DNA of 64,000 bases from Coriobacteriia bacterium (GTDB lineage Bacteria; Actinomycetota; Coriobacteriia; Coriobacteriales; QAMH01). The notes below the pieces were generated by a model. That model made no database searches. It had not been told where the DNA came from and saw only the letters and a list, made by a program, of their open reading frames with translations. Shown here piece after piece: positions 25,191 through 34,060 of this stretch (positions within the stretch are counted from its first letter, which is position 1; each line of letters begins with the position of its first letter). The stretch is from the NCBI GenBank assembly GCA_003149935.1, contig QAMH01000006.1:314153-378152 (forward strand), read 5' to 3'. A program made the position numbers and the translations under genes.

Positions 25191-28100
25191 ATGGAGAGAA
25201 CATTCAAGTCGATGGATGGCAACACTGCCGCCGCCTACGTGTCCTATGCGTTTACGGAAGTCGCAGCCATCTACCCCATCACCCCGTCAAGCCCCATGGC
25301 AGACCTCGTCGATCAATGGTCCGCACATGGTACCAAGAATATCTTCGGAACAGAGGTCAAGGTCATCGAGATGGAGTCTGAGGGAGGTGCCGCAGGTGCG
25401 GTGCATGGCTCGCTCGGTACGGGCGCCCTCACCACCACTTACACGGCATCCCAGGGTCTGCTCCTCATGATTCCCAATATGTACAAGATTGCCGGCGAGC
25501 AGCTACCAGGCGTCTTTCACGTAAGTGCACGCACGCTTTCGACTCACGCGCTCAACATCTTCGGCGATCACTCCGATGTCATGAGCTGCCGTCAAACGGG
25601 CTTCGCCATGCTCGCAGAGAGCAACGTTCAGGAGATCATGGACCTTGCGCCGGTGGCGCATCTTGCCGCCATCAAGGGTCACATGCCTTTCCTCAACTTC
25701 TTCGATGGCTTCCGCACCTCTCACGAGGTCCAGAAGGTCGCCCAGTGGGATTACGCCGACCTTGCAGACATGGTCGACACGGACGCGGTCAAGGCGTTCC
25801 GCGACCATTGCCTCAACCCCGAGCATCCTCACACGCGTGGCTCGCATGAGAACGACGACGTCTTCTTCCAGCATCGCGAGTCTTGCAACGCCGCCTACGA
25901 CGAGCTTCCCGCAATCGTCGAGGAGTATATGAACAAGATCAACGAGAAGCTCGGTACGGATTACGGCCTGTTCAACTACTACGGTGCACCTGACGCAGAC
26001 CGTGTCATCATCTCCATGGGTTCCTTCTGCGATGTCGTCGAGGAGGTCGTTGATTACCTCAACGCGCATGGCGAGAAGGTTGGCCTCATCAAGGTTCGGC
26101 TCTATCGTCCCTTCTCCATCGATCACTTCGTCAACGTTCTGCCCAGCACGGTCAAGAAGATTGCCGTCATGGATCGCACCAAGGAGCCGGGCTCCATCGG
26201 CGAGCCCCTGTACCAAGATGTCGTTTCCGCGCTCTTCGAGGCAGGCCGTACCGGCATCACCGTCGTCGGCGGCCGCTACGGTCTCGGTAGCAAGGACACG
26301 CCGCCTTCGAGTGCCTTCGCCATCTACAAGGAGCTCGAAAAGGACAATCCCGCCCGTGAGTTCACCGTCGGCATCAACGATGATGTCACCCATCTCTCCC
26401 TTCCCGAGAATCCGGATAGCCCCAATACGGCGGCACCGGGCACCATCGAGTGCAAGTTCTGGGGTCTGGGTGGCGACGGTACGGTTGGTGCGAACAAGAA
26501 CTCCATCAAGATCATCGGCGATCACACCAACAAGTACATCCAGGCATACTTCCAGTACGACTCCAAGAAGACGGGCGGCGTGACCATCAGCCATCTGCGC
26601 TTTGGCGATTCCCCCATTCGCTCGCCGTACTACATCACGAAGGCCGACTTCGTCGCCTGCCATGTGCCCGCATACATCACCAAGGGCTTCCCCATCGTCG
26701 CCGGCGTCAAGCCGGGTGGTACGCTGCTCATCAATTCCCAGTGGGATTTCGAGGAGCTCGAGAACCACCTCTCCAGCAAAGACAAGCGCTACATCGCCGA
26801 CAACAACATCAAGCTTTACATGATCGATGCCATCGATCTTGCGGCAAGTGTCGGTATGGGCAAGCGCACCAACACTACCCTGCAGTCCGCCTTCTTCGCA
26901 CTCGCCAACGTGCTTCCGCAGGCCGAGGCGATCGAATACATGAAAGACGCGGCGACCAAGTCCTACCTCAAGAAGGGCCAAAATGTCGTTGACATGAACC
27001 ACAAGGCGATCGACGCCGGTGCCACCGCTTTCACGATGGTCGATATCCCCGACAGTTGGAAGAGCGCCTCAAGCGACCCCGTCGAGGAGCAGATCGAGGG
27101 CCCCGCGGCCCTCGTCAAGCAGGTCAAAGAGATTATGCAGCCCATCAACACGATGAACGGCTACGACATCCCGGTTTCAGCCTTCGTAGACCATGCGGAT
27201 GGCCAGTTCGAGCTGGGCGTTTCGGCCTACGAAAAGCGTGGCGTTGCCGTCACGGTTCCACGCTGGGACTCGGAGATCTGCATTCAGTGCAACAACTGCT
27301 CCTATGTCTGCCCACACGCTGCCATCAGGCCCTTCGCGCTCGACGCCGCCGAGGTCGCGGCTGCTCCCGCCAACATGCAGCTGCTCGATGCCAACGGCAA
27401 GGAGGCCAAGGAAGCTGGTCTCAAGTACACGTTGGCTATCAGTCCGCTCGATTGCATGGGCTGCAGCGTCTGCGTAACCGCCTGTCCGCGTGATGCGCTC
27501 ACGATGATGCCCATCAAGGACGAGCTTCCTCAACAGGAGGTCTTCGACTACTGCGTTGCCAACATTACCGAGAAGCCCGAGCTTGCCGGTACGACCAACG
27601 TCAAAGCCAGCCAGTTCAAGCAACCGCTGCTCGAGTTCTCCGGTGCCTGCGCTGGTTGCGCAGAGACGCAGTACGCGCGCCTGCTCACCCAGCTCTTCGG
27701 CGATCGTCTCTATATCTCGAACGCAACCGGCTGCTCCTCGATCTGGGGTAATCCTGGTGGCATCGCGCCATACACGGTCAACCGCGATGGACATGGTCCC
27801 GCATGGAACAACTCGCTGTTCGAGGACAACGCCGAGCATGGTCTGGGCATGTATCTCGGCTACATGGCCGAGCAGGAGCGTGCTGCCGTCAAGGCGCAGG
27901 CTCTCATCGACTCGAGCGATGCAGATGATGCCGTCAAGCTCGCTGCGAAGAACTGGCTTGAGGCGCGCAACGATGCACAGGCCAGCAAGGAGACGGCCGC
28001 AGCCCTCGTTACCGCGCTCGAAGCCGATGGATCCGATCTCGCCAAGTCGCTACTCGAGGACAAGAGCTTCTTCACCAAGAAGAGCTTCTGGATCCTCGGT

Positions 28101-28733
28101 GGCGATGGTTGGGCGTACGACATCGGCTACGGTGGTCTCGATCATGTCATCGCCAGCAAGGAGAACGTGAACATCTTCGTCTTCGATACCGAGGTCTACT
28201 CGAACACGGGCGGTCAGTCCTCCAAGGCGTCCCGCCTCGGTCAGGTCGCTCAGTTCGCAGCCGCGGGCAAGGACATCAAGAAGAAGAGCCTGTCCGAGAT
28301 TGCCATGACCTACGGTTACGTATACGTCGCACAGGTTGCCATTGGCGCCAACCCGGCCCAGACGCTCAAGGCCATCAACGAGGCCGAGGCCTATGACGGC
28401 CCCTCTCTCATTATCGGTTACAGCCCCTGCGAGATGCACTCCATCAAGGGCGGCATGGCCTGCTGCGATACCGAGATGAAGAAAGCCGTTGATTGCGGTT
28501 ACTGGAATCTCTTCCGCTATAACCCGGCTGCCGAACCTGGTAAGAAGTTCACCCTCGACTCCAAGGAGCCGGCTGGTGGATACCAGGAGTTCCTCATGAA
28601 CGAGGCCCGCTACAGCCGCCTGACGCGCGAGTTCCCCGAGCGCGCAACCGAGCTCTTCGAGAAGAACGAGCAAAACGCCATGGCACGTCATGCTCATTTG
28701 CTCAAGCTCAAGGAAATGTACAACGGAGAGTGA
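25191..28733 (+). CDS. nifJ: Pyruvate:ferredoxin (flavodoxin) oxidoreductase, single chain
   Basis: Oxygen-sensitive enzyme that oxidises pyruvate with CoA to acetyl-CoA and CO2, reducing ferredoxin; the central catabolic step of many anaerobes. The 1180-aa chain has the usual fused order: pyrimidine-binding domain I (with ITPSSPMADL near the N-terminus), transketolase C-like domain, gamma domain, a two-cluster ferredoxin domain (CIQCNNCSYVCP near residue 695 and CMGCSVCVTACP near 753), and the thiamine-diphosphate domain (GGDGWAYDIGYGG near 970, with CAGCAETQYARL coordinating the proximal cluster). Strong AAGGAG ribosome site. It is a single-gene unit ending in a clear terminator. Confidence 0.97.
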   Translation: MERTFKSMDGNTAAAYVSYAFTEVAAIYPITPSSPMADLVDQWSAHGTKNIFGTEVKVIEMESEGGAAGAVHGSLGTGALTTTYTASQGLLLMIPNMYKIAGEQLPGVFHVSARTLSTHALNIFGDHSDVMSCRQTGFAMLAESNVQEIMDLAPVAHLAAIKGHMPFLNFFDGFRTSHEVQKVAQWDYADLADMVDTDAVKAFRDHCLNPEHPHTRGSHENDDVFFQHRESCNAAYDELPAIVEEYMNKINEKLGTDYGLFNYYGAPDADRVIISMGSFCDVVEEVVDYLNAHGEKVGLIKVRLYRPFSIDHFVNVLPSTVKKIAVMDRTKEPGSIGEPLYQDVVSALFEAGRTGITVVGGRYGLGSKDTPPSSAFAIYKELEKDNPAREFTVGINDDVTHLSLPENPDSPNTAAPGTIECKFWGLGGDGTVGANKNSIKIIGDHTNKYIQAYFQYDSKKTGGVTISHLRFGDSPIRSPYYITKADFVACHVPAYITKGFPIVAGVKPGGTLLINSQWDFEELENHLSSKDKRYIADNNIKLYMIDAIDLAASVGMGKRTNTTLQSAFFALANVLPQAEAIEYMKDAATKSYLKKGQNVVDMNHKAIDAGATAFTMVDIPDSWKSASSDPVEEQIEGPAALVKQVKEIMQPINTMNGYDIPVSAFVDHADGQFELGVSAYEKRGVAVTVPRWDSEICIQCNNCSYVCPHAAIRPFALDAAEVAAAPANMQLLDANGKEAKEAGLKYTLAISPLDCMGCSVCVTACPRDALTMMPIKDELPQQEVFDYCVANITEKPELAGTTNVKASQFKQPLLEFSGACAGCAETQYARLLTQLFGDRLYISNATGCSSIWGNPGGIAPYTVNRDGHGPAWNNSLFEDNAEHGLGMYLGYMAEQERAAVKAQALIDSSDADDAVKLAAKNWLEARNDAQASKETAAALVTALEADGSDLAKSLLEDKSFFTKKSFWILGGDGWAYDIGYGGLDHVIASKENVNIFVFDTEVYSNTGGQSSKASRLGQVAQFAAAGKDIKKKSLSEIAMTYGYVYVAQVAIGANPAQTLKAINEAEAYDGPSLIIGYSPCEMHSIKGGMACCDTEMKKAVDCGYWNLFRYNPAAEPGKKFTLDSKEPAGGYQEFLMNEARYSRLTREFPERATELFEKNEQNAMARHAHLLKLKEMYNGE

Positions 28734-28756
28734 TCTCTCGCTTGTCACCTTGCGCG

Positions 28757-28790
28757 AAAGGGAGCTCCGGCAAATGTCGGAGCTCCCTTT
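28757..28790 (+). terminator. Rho-independent terminator of PFOR
   Basis: AAAGGGAGCTCCG (28757-28769) pairs perfectly with 28778-28790 around an eight-base loop and is followed by TCTTT. It starts 24 bases after the PFOR stop. Confidence 0.9.
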
Positions 28791-28832
28791 TCTTTGCTGT
28801 GAGCAGACAAGATGACGGGGGACGGGGCGGGT

Positions 28833-30023
28833 TCAGGCGATCATTGCACCTTCCGCCAACACTTCCTGCATAGCCTCGGAAGGGAACTTCCAGCCCAGGA
28901 CCTTCCTCGGACGGTTGTTGAGCAGCCACCGCACCTTGCCCACCTCTTCGTCCGACACCTCCGTGAAGTCAGTCTCTTTGGGGAAGAACTCCCTGATCAG
29001 CCCGTTCACATTCTCATTGGTGGGCCGCTGCCAAGGAGAGTGCGGATCGCAGAAATACACCTCGAAGCCAGAGGAGAGCTTGAACCTGTCCACGCATGCC
29101 ATCTCCGACCCCTGATCCCAGGTGAGCGTGCGCCTGAGCTCCTCGGGGATCCCCTCGGCCATCTGCGCCATGCGCTCTGCGACCGTGTCCGCGTCATGGC
29201 AGGTCAGCCTCGACATCAAAAGGAAGCGCGACCTTCTCTCCACGAGGGTTATGAGGCAGCTCGACAGGTCGCTTCCAATGATCAGGTCCCCTTCCCAATG
29301 CCCGGGGATGGAGCGGTCACCCGCCTCCGGGGGCCTCTTGGATATATGCGCATCCTTAAGCCAGGGCCTGTTCTTTGCGGGGAGCTTGGATGCCGGTTTG
29401 CGACCGCGGCGCTTGGTGCGCAAGGCGTACTCGACGCCGAGCTCATGGCGCAGCGTCCCGTAGCCTTGCACATAAAGGGACTGGTATATCGTCTCGTGGC
29501 TTATGCGCATCTCCTCGTCATCCGGGAAGTCTTCTTCGATCCGCTTGGAGACCTGCTCGGGCGACCATCTGCTGGCAAGCATCTGCAGCACATAGGCCCT
29601 GAGGGGGCCTCGGGCATCGAGCTTGCGGGGTTTTGGCCTTTTCGCCTTCTTCCTCGCATCAAGCTGGGCGTGCCTCGGATCGTAGGGTCCTTGCACCCGG
29701 GAAAGCTCGCGAGCGACGGTCGTCCTGCTGATGTTCATTTTATCGGCAATCTCTTGGTTGGTGCGCCCGACATCGAGAAGGGCCGCGATAAAGCAGCGGT
29801 CCTCGTATGTCAGGCGCTGCTTGGGCGATGTTCTTGCGCTCGGGGTCGGGCAGCTCGCGGCGTCCATTGTAAGCACCATCCGATCCGGAGGGCGGTCCAT
29901 TCGGCTCCACTTGAAAACGGCACCACGTCCGATTCCGGTCCGCCTTGCGCACTCCCTGATCGAATCACCCGCGCGAAGCCTCTCTTTGACCGCCGTCCAA
30001 TCATCGATAGAGTATTTAGCCAT
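28833..30023 (-). CDS. IS30-family transposase
   Basis: An intact 396-aa DDE transposase. The N-terminal half carries helix-turn-helix regions (RAGDSIRECARRTGIGRGAVFKW; RTNQEIADKMNISRTTVARELSR); the catalytic core has the three acidic motifs of the family: GHWEGDLIIG (first Asp), LTWDQGSEMA (second Asp) and SPWQRPTNENVNGLIREFFPK (Glu). The start 30021-30023 follows GGAAAGGATG; an upstream frame extension of nine residues is less likely. Nothing suggests inactivation, so the copy may be able to move. Confidence 0.93.
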   Translation of the reverse strand: MAKYSIDDWTAVKERLRAGDSIRECARRTGIGRGAVFKWSRMDRPPDRMVLTMDAASCPTPSARTSPKQRLTYEDRCFIAALLDVGRTNQEIADKMNISRTTVARELSRVQGPYDPRHAQLDARKKAKRPKPRKLDARGPLRAYVLQMLASRWSPEQVSKRIEEDFPDDEEMRISHETIYQSLYVQGYGTLRHELGVEYALRTKRRGRKPASKLPAKNRPWLKDAHISKRPPEAGDRSIPGHWEGDLIIGSDLSSCLITLVERRSRFLLMSRLTCHDADTVAERMAQMAEGIPEELRRTLTWDQGSEMACVDRFKLSSGFEVYFCDPHSPWQRPTNENVNGLIREFFPKETDFTEVSDEEVGKVRWLLNNRPRKVLGWKFPSEAMQEVLAEGAMIA

Positions 30024-30069
30024 TGCACCACATCCTTTCCATGCGTGCAATGACCGCTAGAATCCGCCC

Positions 30070-30106
30070 GGGGATAATGTCACCTGAAACAGGTGACATT
30101 ATCCCC
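30070..30106. repeat. 37-bp perfect palindrome at the IS30 right end
   Basis: GGGGATAATGTCACCTG (30070-30086), spacer AAA, and its exact complement (30090-30106). It lies between the transposase start and the right inverted repeat and overlaps the latter by four bases. Its TGTCACC half recalls the other intergenic palindromes of this window. Confidence 0.8.
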
Positions 30107-30120
30107 GTCCTCCGTCATCT

Positions 30121-30165
30121 GCCCCGTCATCTGTCCCCCGTCATCCGTCCCCTGTCATTACTGTA
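30121..30165. repeat. Short degenerate tandem repeat next to IS30
   Basis: About three 13-14-base units related to CCCCGTCATCTGT continue the sequence of the right inverted repeat and stop just before the MATE gene's last codons. Confidence 0.55.
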
Positions 30166-30173
30166 ACTGCACG

Positions 30174-31679
30174 TTATTGTGTCACCGCGCCCTTTGCCTC
30201 GACATCCGCAATACGACGATGTTGCTTGCGAACCTCGGCGATGATGAGAACGGCCGAAAGCAGGACCGAGAGACCGTCGGCAACCGGGAATGCAAAGCAG
30301 TAGCCCATGAGCGGTGTCATCCCCGGAAAGAGACTTGGAATAAGCGTTGGGGTAATGAGGAACGCGGGGAGCAGAAAGATGAGTTGACGTGTGAGCGAAA
30401 GAAACGCCGATTTAAGCGGCTGGCCGGTAGCCTGAAAATAGTTCGAGCTGATAACTTGGACGGAAATGAGCGGAATGAGCGCCGTCTGGACGATGAGCGC
30501 CCATACCGCAAAGCTCATGAGCGAAGGCTCGATGCCGAACACGGAGATAATCTGCTCGGGAAATACGTGAATGAGCACGAAGAACGCCGTCAGAATCGCT
30601 GTTGCCGCCCCCAAGGCGACATAGAGCGTCCTGAGCACGCGCCGGTACTTGCGCGCACCCGTGTTGAAGCCGAGTATGGGTTGTGCCGCAATCGCGATGC
30701 CAAGGGCCGGGAAGAAGACGACGCCCGTGATCTTTGAGACGACGCCAATACTCGCGAGTGCGCCATCGACGCCGATCGGGTCAGCCGCGCCGAGCGAGGC
30801 GAGCAACATGTTGCTGATGACCTGCGTCACGGCCATTGCCGCCTGCAAGCCGAAAGGAGCCAGACCAAGCTCGATGAGGCGCTTGCAGATTTTGGGGTCT
30901 ATTGCCAGATTGCGCAGGTGGAGCTTGAAAGGCGCCGATGAGCGAGACGAGACGAAATACCACAGCACGATGACCGCCGTGACAGCCTGGCCGATGATCG
31001 TCGCGCTCGCCGAGCCCGCCACGCCCCAACCGAGCACGAGCACGAAGACGTAGTTGAGGACGACGCAGACGACCGTTCCCACGACCGTCGTCCAAAGCGC
31101 CAAGTTGGGAGCGCCCGCCGTACGGATGAAGTTGTTCACGCCAAAACTGATGTTGCAGATCATCATGCCGTAGATGATGATCTGGATGAAGGTGCGCGCA
31201 TACGGAAGCGTCACGTCGGTTGCGCCCACGAGGATGAGGAGCGGGTCGATCCAGAACGTCGCGTAGATGGCCGCGGCAATGGACACGATGATCATGACCG
31301 TCACGGAATTTCCAAGCGCGCGCTCGGCATCATCCTTGCGTCCCTCGCCGAGCAAGATGGCCGCGAGCGAATTTCCGCCGTTACCCGCGAGAATCGCAAA
31401 CGCGTTGACAATGGTCATGATGGGAAACGCGACCTGCGTTGCGGCAAGGCCGATTTCGCCCATGGCCTGCCCGAGGAAGATCGAGTCGATGACGTTGTAG
31501 AGCGAATTGAGGACGACGGCTGCGACGGCGGGAATGGAGAACTCGAGCATGAGCTTGCCAATGGGCGCCGTGCCCATACGGGTGACCTTGTCTTCCCCCT
31601 TTTCCTCGCGCTTCTCGAGTTTTTTCTGATCGGGCATAGGAGTTTCTGCTTTGTGTTCGTTCATATGAGATAAAACCAT
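30174..31679 (-). CDS. MATE-family multidrug/cation exporter
   Basis: A 501-aa protein with a charged cytoplasmic N-terminus (about 35 residues) and 12 predicted membrane helices. Features typical of bacterial MATE proteins (NorM/DinF branch) are VLNSLYNVIDSIFLGQAMGEIGLAA in helix 1-2, GNGGNSLAAILLGEG, and PALGIAIAAQPILGFNTGA in the second half. Such proteins export drugs or metabolites in exchange for Na+ or H+ at the membrane; the substrate cannot be inferred. Its stop lies directly beside the repeat tail of the IS30 element. It is transcribed divergently from the glycosyltransferase gene. Confidence 0.9.
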   Translation of the reverse strand: MVLSHMNEHKAETPMPDQKKLEKREEKGEDKVTRMGTAPIGKLMLEFSIPAVAAVVLNSLYNVIDSIFLGQAMGEIGLAATQVAFPIMTIVNAFAILAGNGGNSLAAILLGEGRKDDAERALGNSVTVMIIVSIAAAIYATFWIDPLLILVGATDVTLPYARTFIQIIIYGMMICNISFGVNNFIRTAGAPNLALWTTVVGTVVCVVLNYVFVLVLGWGVAGSASATIIGQAVTAVIVLWYFVSSRSSAPFKLHLRNLAIDPKICKRLIELGLAPFGLQAAMAVTQVISNMLLASLGAADPIGVDGALASIGVVSKITGVVFFPALGIAIAAQPILGFNTGARKYRRVLRTLYVALGAATAILTAFFVLIHVFPEQIISVFGIEPSLMSFAVWALIVQTALIPLISVQVISSNYFQATGQPLKSAFLSLTRQLIFLLPAFLITPTLIPSLFPGMTPLMGYCFAFPVADGLSVLLSAVLIIAEVRKQHRRIADVEAKGAVTQ

Positions 31680-31776
31680 ATTCGAATGCTTCTGTCATCA
31701 TTTTGCCGCAGAGAGGATAGCACGCCTTGCATGCATTGGTAAGCCCATGTCAGGTCCATCACATGCAATAAAAACG

Positions 31777-31782
31777 TATAAT
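31777..31782 (+). promoter_or_regulatory. Candidate -10 element for the glycosyltransferase gene
   Basis: Perfect TATAAT 34 bases before the ATG at 31816. It supports that start rather than an in-frame TTG at 31789. No clear -35 box. Confidence 0.45.
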
Positions 31783-31815
31783 TAGACGTTGGCTATGCGA
31801 AGAGAGGATTACGGC

Positions 31816-32996
31816 ATGCGCATCTTACTCATGAACCATTTTCCGCTCCAGGGCTCGGGCAGCGGCGTCTACACGATCAACATCGCCCGCGCGCTCGTTC
31901 GCAAGGGTCACGAAGTCTGCATCATCATGCCCGAGAACGAAGAGCTTGCAGAGCTCGAGATAGATGGTGTACGCCTGCATCCCGTTTACTTCAACTCCTG
32001 TGTTGACGATGCTCTGGGCTTCGATTTTCCCTGCTTTACCACGCATCCCGCAGCATCACGACCTTCTATGAACTTGACGATGCGCAGATGGCCGCCTATG
32101 AGGGCGCGTTTCGTGCTGCCATCGAAGACGAGATTGCCGCTTTCGATCCCGACGTCATTCATTGCGGTCATATCTGGGTCCAGGCAAGTTACGCAGCCGA
32201 TTACGGCATACCGCTCGTGATCACCGCCCATGGCACGGACCTCATCGGTTTCGAAAAGTCAGAACGCTTTCGCGAACAGGCGAAGAAGGCGTTTGACACC
32301 GCCAGTGCCGTTATCGCCATCTCGAAGGACAGCGCCGCGCTCGTAGAGAAGCTCTTCGGCAGCCCCGAGAAGGTGCATCTCATACAGAATGGCTACGACC
32401 CCATGATGTTCTATCCGGAAACCTGCAGCGTGCGCGAGGTGCTCGACCACTTCGACATCGAGGGCGATTACGACAGCATCGTGTCGTTTGCGGGCAAGTT
32501 CACGTACTTCAAGGGCATCGACATACTGCTCAATGCAGCCGCACTATACGAGCGAGATGGTGTCGCAACCCTACTTGCCGGCGATGGCGAACTCTTCGAC
32601 GAGATGACCGCGCTTGCCACCCAGCTCGGACTCAAGCACGTCTACTTCTTGCACAACCAGCCGCACGAGGTGCTACGTCGCCTGTACAGCTGCGCTACGG
32701 TGTCACTGCTCACCTCACGCAACGAGGCATTCGGGCTCGTCGCCATCGAAGCGCTTGCCTGTGGAGCGCCTGTCATCGCGAGCAACGAGGGCGGTCCCCT
32801 CGACATCATCACGCCGGAAGTCGGATTGCTGTTCCAAAGCGAAAACCCCGAGGACCTGGCGTGTGAGGTGCAACTCGTGCTCGATGGCGACATCGACTTC
32901 GACCGCGAAGAGGTCGCCGCCTACGCGCGCGAGAAGTACTCGCAGGACGTCTCCATCGGCGCACTCATCGCGCTCTACGAAGCAGCTACTAACTAA
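31816..32996 (+). pseudogene. Glycosyltransferase family 4 gene with a one-base frameshift
   Basis: The N-terminal frame (31816 to about 32049) encodes MRILLMNHFPLQGSGSGVY.. and continues to FDFPCFTTHP; the remainder, from SRSITTFYELDD to the end at 32996, is in another frame. The two meet at a CCC run (32047-32049): one extra C would restore ..TTHPRSITTFYELDD.. and a single protein of about 393 aa. The C-terminal half has the GT-B nucleotide-sugar domain (GKFTYFKGIDILLNAAAL, EAFGLVAIEALACGAPVIAS). It is therefore either a recently broken gene or a homopolymer sequencing error. If intact it would be a retaining GT4 enzyme acting on cell-surface glycans or glycolipids. Confidence 0.8.
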
Positions 32997-33014
32997 AAGA
33001 ATAGCGAGTAACCT

Positions 33015-33119
33015 GGCGTCGGACAGGCCGTCGAGCCGAGGTCTAAGGGAGCGAGCCGAAAGGACCACGAAGTGGGCCGTCGGGGAGCGACCATCGAGGC
33101 GAGTGGCCTGCCCGACGCC
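33015..33119 (+). repeat. Structured dispersed element, copy A
   Basis: Terminal arms GGCGTCGGACAGGCC (33015-33029) and GGCCTGCCCGACGCC (33105-33119) pair at 14 of 15 positions. Inside is a core shared with copies B and C: AGGTCTAAGGGAGCGAGCCG, the hairpin CCAC-GAA-GTGG (33065-33075) and GTCG-GGGAG-CGAC. A partial second core (33120-33170) follows in the same direction. It separates the convergent glycosyltransferase and EamA genes. Confidence 0.8.
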
Positions 33120-33187
33120 CCCACGAAGCGGGCTGTCGGGAAGCGACCGTCGAAGCGAAACGGCTTCCCTACGCGCTACACGAAAGC

Positions 33188-34060
33188 TCATTCTTGCTTG
33201 CGCTTGGCAAGCAAGCCGGGAGCAAGCTCGGAGACCAAGATAGCCGCGAAGATCAGCACGAAACCGCATACCATACGTCCCGTCAGCACCTCCGCGCCGA
33301 ACGCGACGCTGAACGCCACGCCAAAAGGCGATTCGAGTGACAGAAGCAGCGAGGCAGTTGAAGGCGGGAGCTTTTGCTGGCCGATGTTCTGGAAGAGCAA
33401 GGCGAGCGCGGTACAAGCGATACCCAGATAGAGCAGGCTTGCCCAGGTCTCCCACGACAGCGTTTCCCAGTGCGGAGGCTGCTCGAAGATGGCCCCCGAA
33501 CATAACGAGAAGACCGTGACGAAGAAGAACTGCCACATCGTCAGCACGTAGATATCCCTGTCTTGCGAGAACTTCGAGACGAAGCAGATATGCAGGCCGT
33601 AGAAAACCGCGCAGCATAAGGTGAGCAAGTCGCCGAAGCTCATCGAAAAGCCCGATCCGAGGCTCACGAGTCCGATGCCGACGACGCACATGAATGCGGC
33701 AACGATATTGAAGGCGTGCGGACGACGCTTGGATATGCCCCAGGCAAAGAACGGCACCATGACGCAGTACGTTCCCGTCAGAAAGGCGTTCTTGCCCGGT
33801 GTCGTATCCGTGATGCCAATGGTTTGCAGATAATAGCCCATGAAGAGCAGAAAGCCGAAGAGCGCTCCGAGGGCAATGTAATCCTTGCGAAGATAGAGTT
33901 CGCGCTTCTTGAGATACACCAACGCAAGGATGAGCGCCGCTAGACCAAAGCGCACGACGAGAATCCATGCCGGAGAGACGGCATCAGTCGTATCCTTGAC
34001 AATGACGAACGAGCTGCCCCAAATCAGGGTAGCCAGGACGATGAGAAACTTGTAGAGCAT
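33188..34060 (-). CDS. EamA/DMT-superfamily transporter
   Basis: About 290 aa, ten predicted membrane helices arranged as two EamA repeats (first repeat opening LIWGSSFVIVKDTTDAVSPAWILVVRFGLAAL; second repeat with LLYLGIACTALALLFQNIGQQ and SLESPFGVAFSVAFGAEVLTG). Members export amino acids, nucleosides or other small metabolites; the substrate here is unknown. The start overlaps the stop of the amino-acid ABC ATPase (GTGATG / TGATG), so it is read on that operon, which suggests a link with amino-acid handling. Confidence 0.88.
   Translation of the reverse strand: MLYKFLIVLATLIWGSSFVIVKDTTDAVSPAWILVVRFGLAALILALVYLKKRELYLRKDYIALGALFGFLLFMGYYLQTIGITDTTPGKNAFLTGTYCVMVPFFAWGISKRRPHAFNIVAAFMCVVGIGLVSLGSGFSMSFGDLLTLCCAVFYGLHICFVSKFSQDRDIYVLTMWQFFFVTVFSLCSGAIFEQPPHWETLSWETWASLLYLGIACTALALLFQNIGQQKLPPSTASLLLSLESPFGVAFSVAFGAEVLTGRMVCGFVLIFAAILVSELAPGLLAKRKQE

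Larger units (their letters stand above)
28810..30120 (-). mobile_element. IS30-family insertion sequence
   Basis: One transposase gene lies between imperfect terminal inverted repeats: AGATGACGGGGGACGGGG at 28810-28827 and its complement at 30103-30120 (17 of 18 match). The left repeat ends five bases before the transposase stop. The outer right boundary is ambiguous because a 13-14-base unit like CCCCGTCATCTGT is repeated about three more times (30121-30165). No target duplication could be fixed. The element sits between PFOR and the MATE gene and does not interrupt either. Confidence 0.75.

Noticed and set aside
28734..30173. Composite transposon carrying PFOR or the MATE gene
   Set aside because: Only one IS30 copy is in the window; no second copy flanks either gene.
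32088..32996. The second half of the glycosyltransferase as a complete gene starting at ATG 32088
   Set aside because: The sequence upstream in the same frame (SRSITTFYELDD) is still family-like, and the missing N-terminal half is in the adjacent frame, so it is a fragment of one gene.
33015..33180. CRISPR-like array
   Set aside because: The repeats are not regularly spaced, contain long inverted structure, and no cas genes are present.
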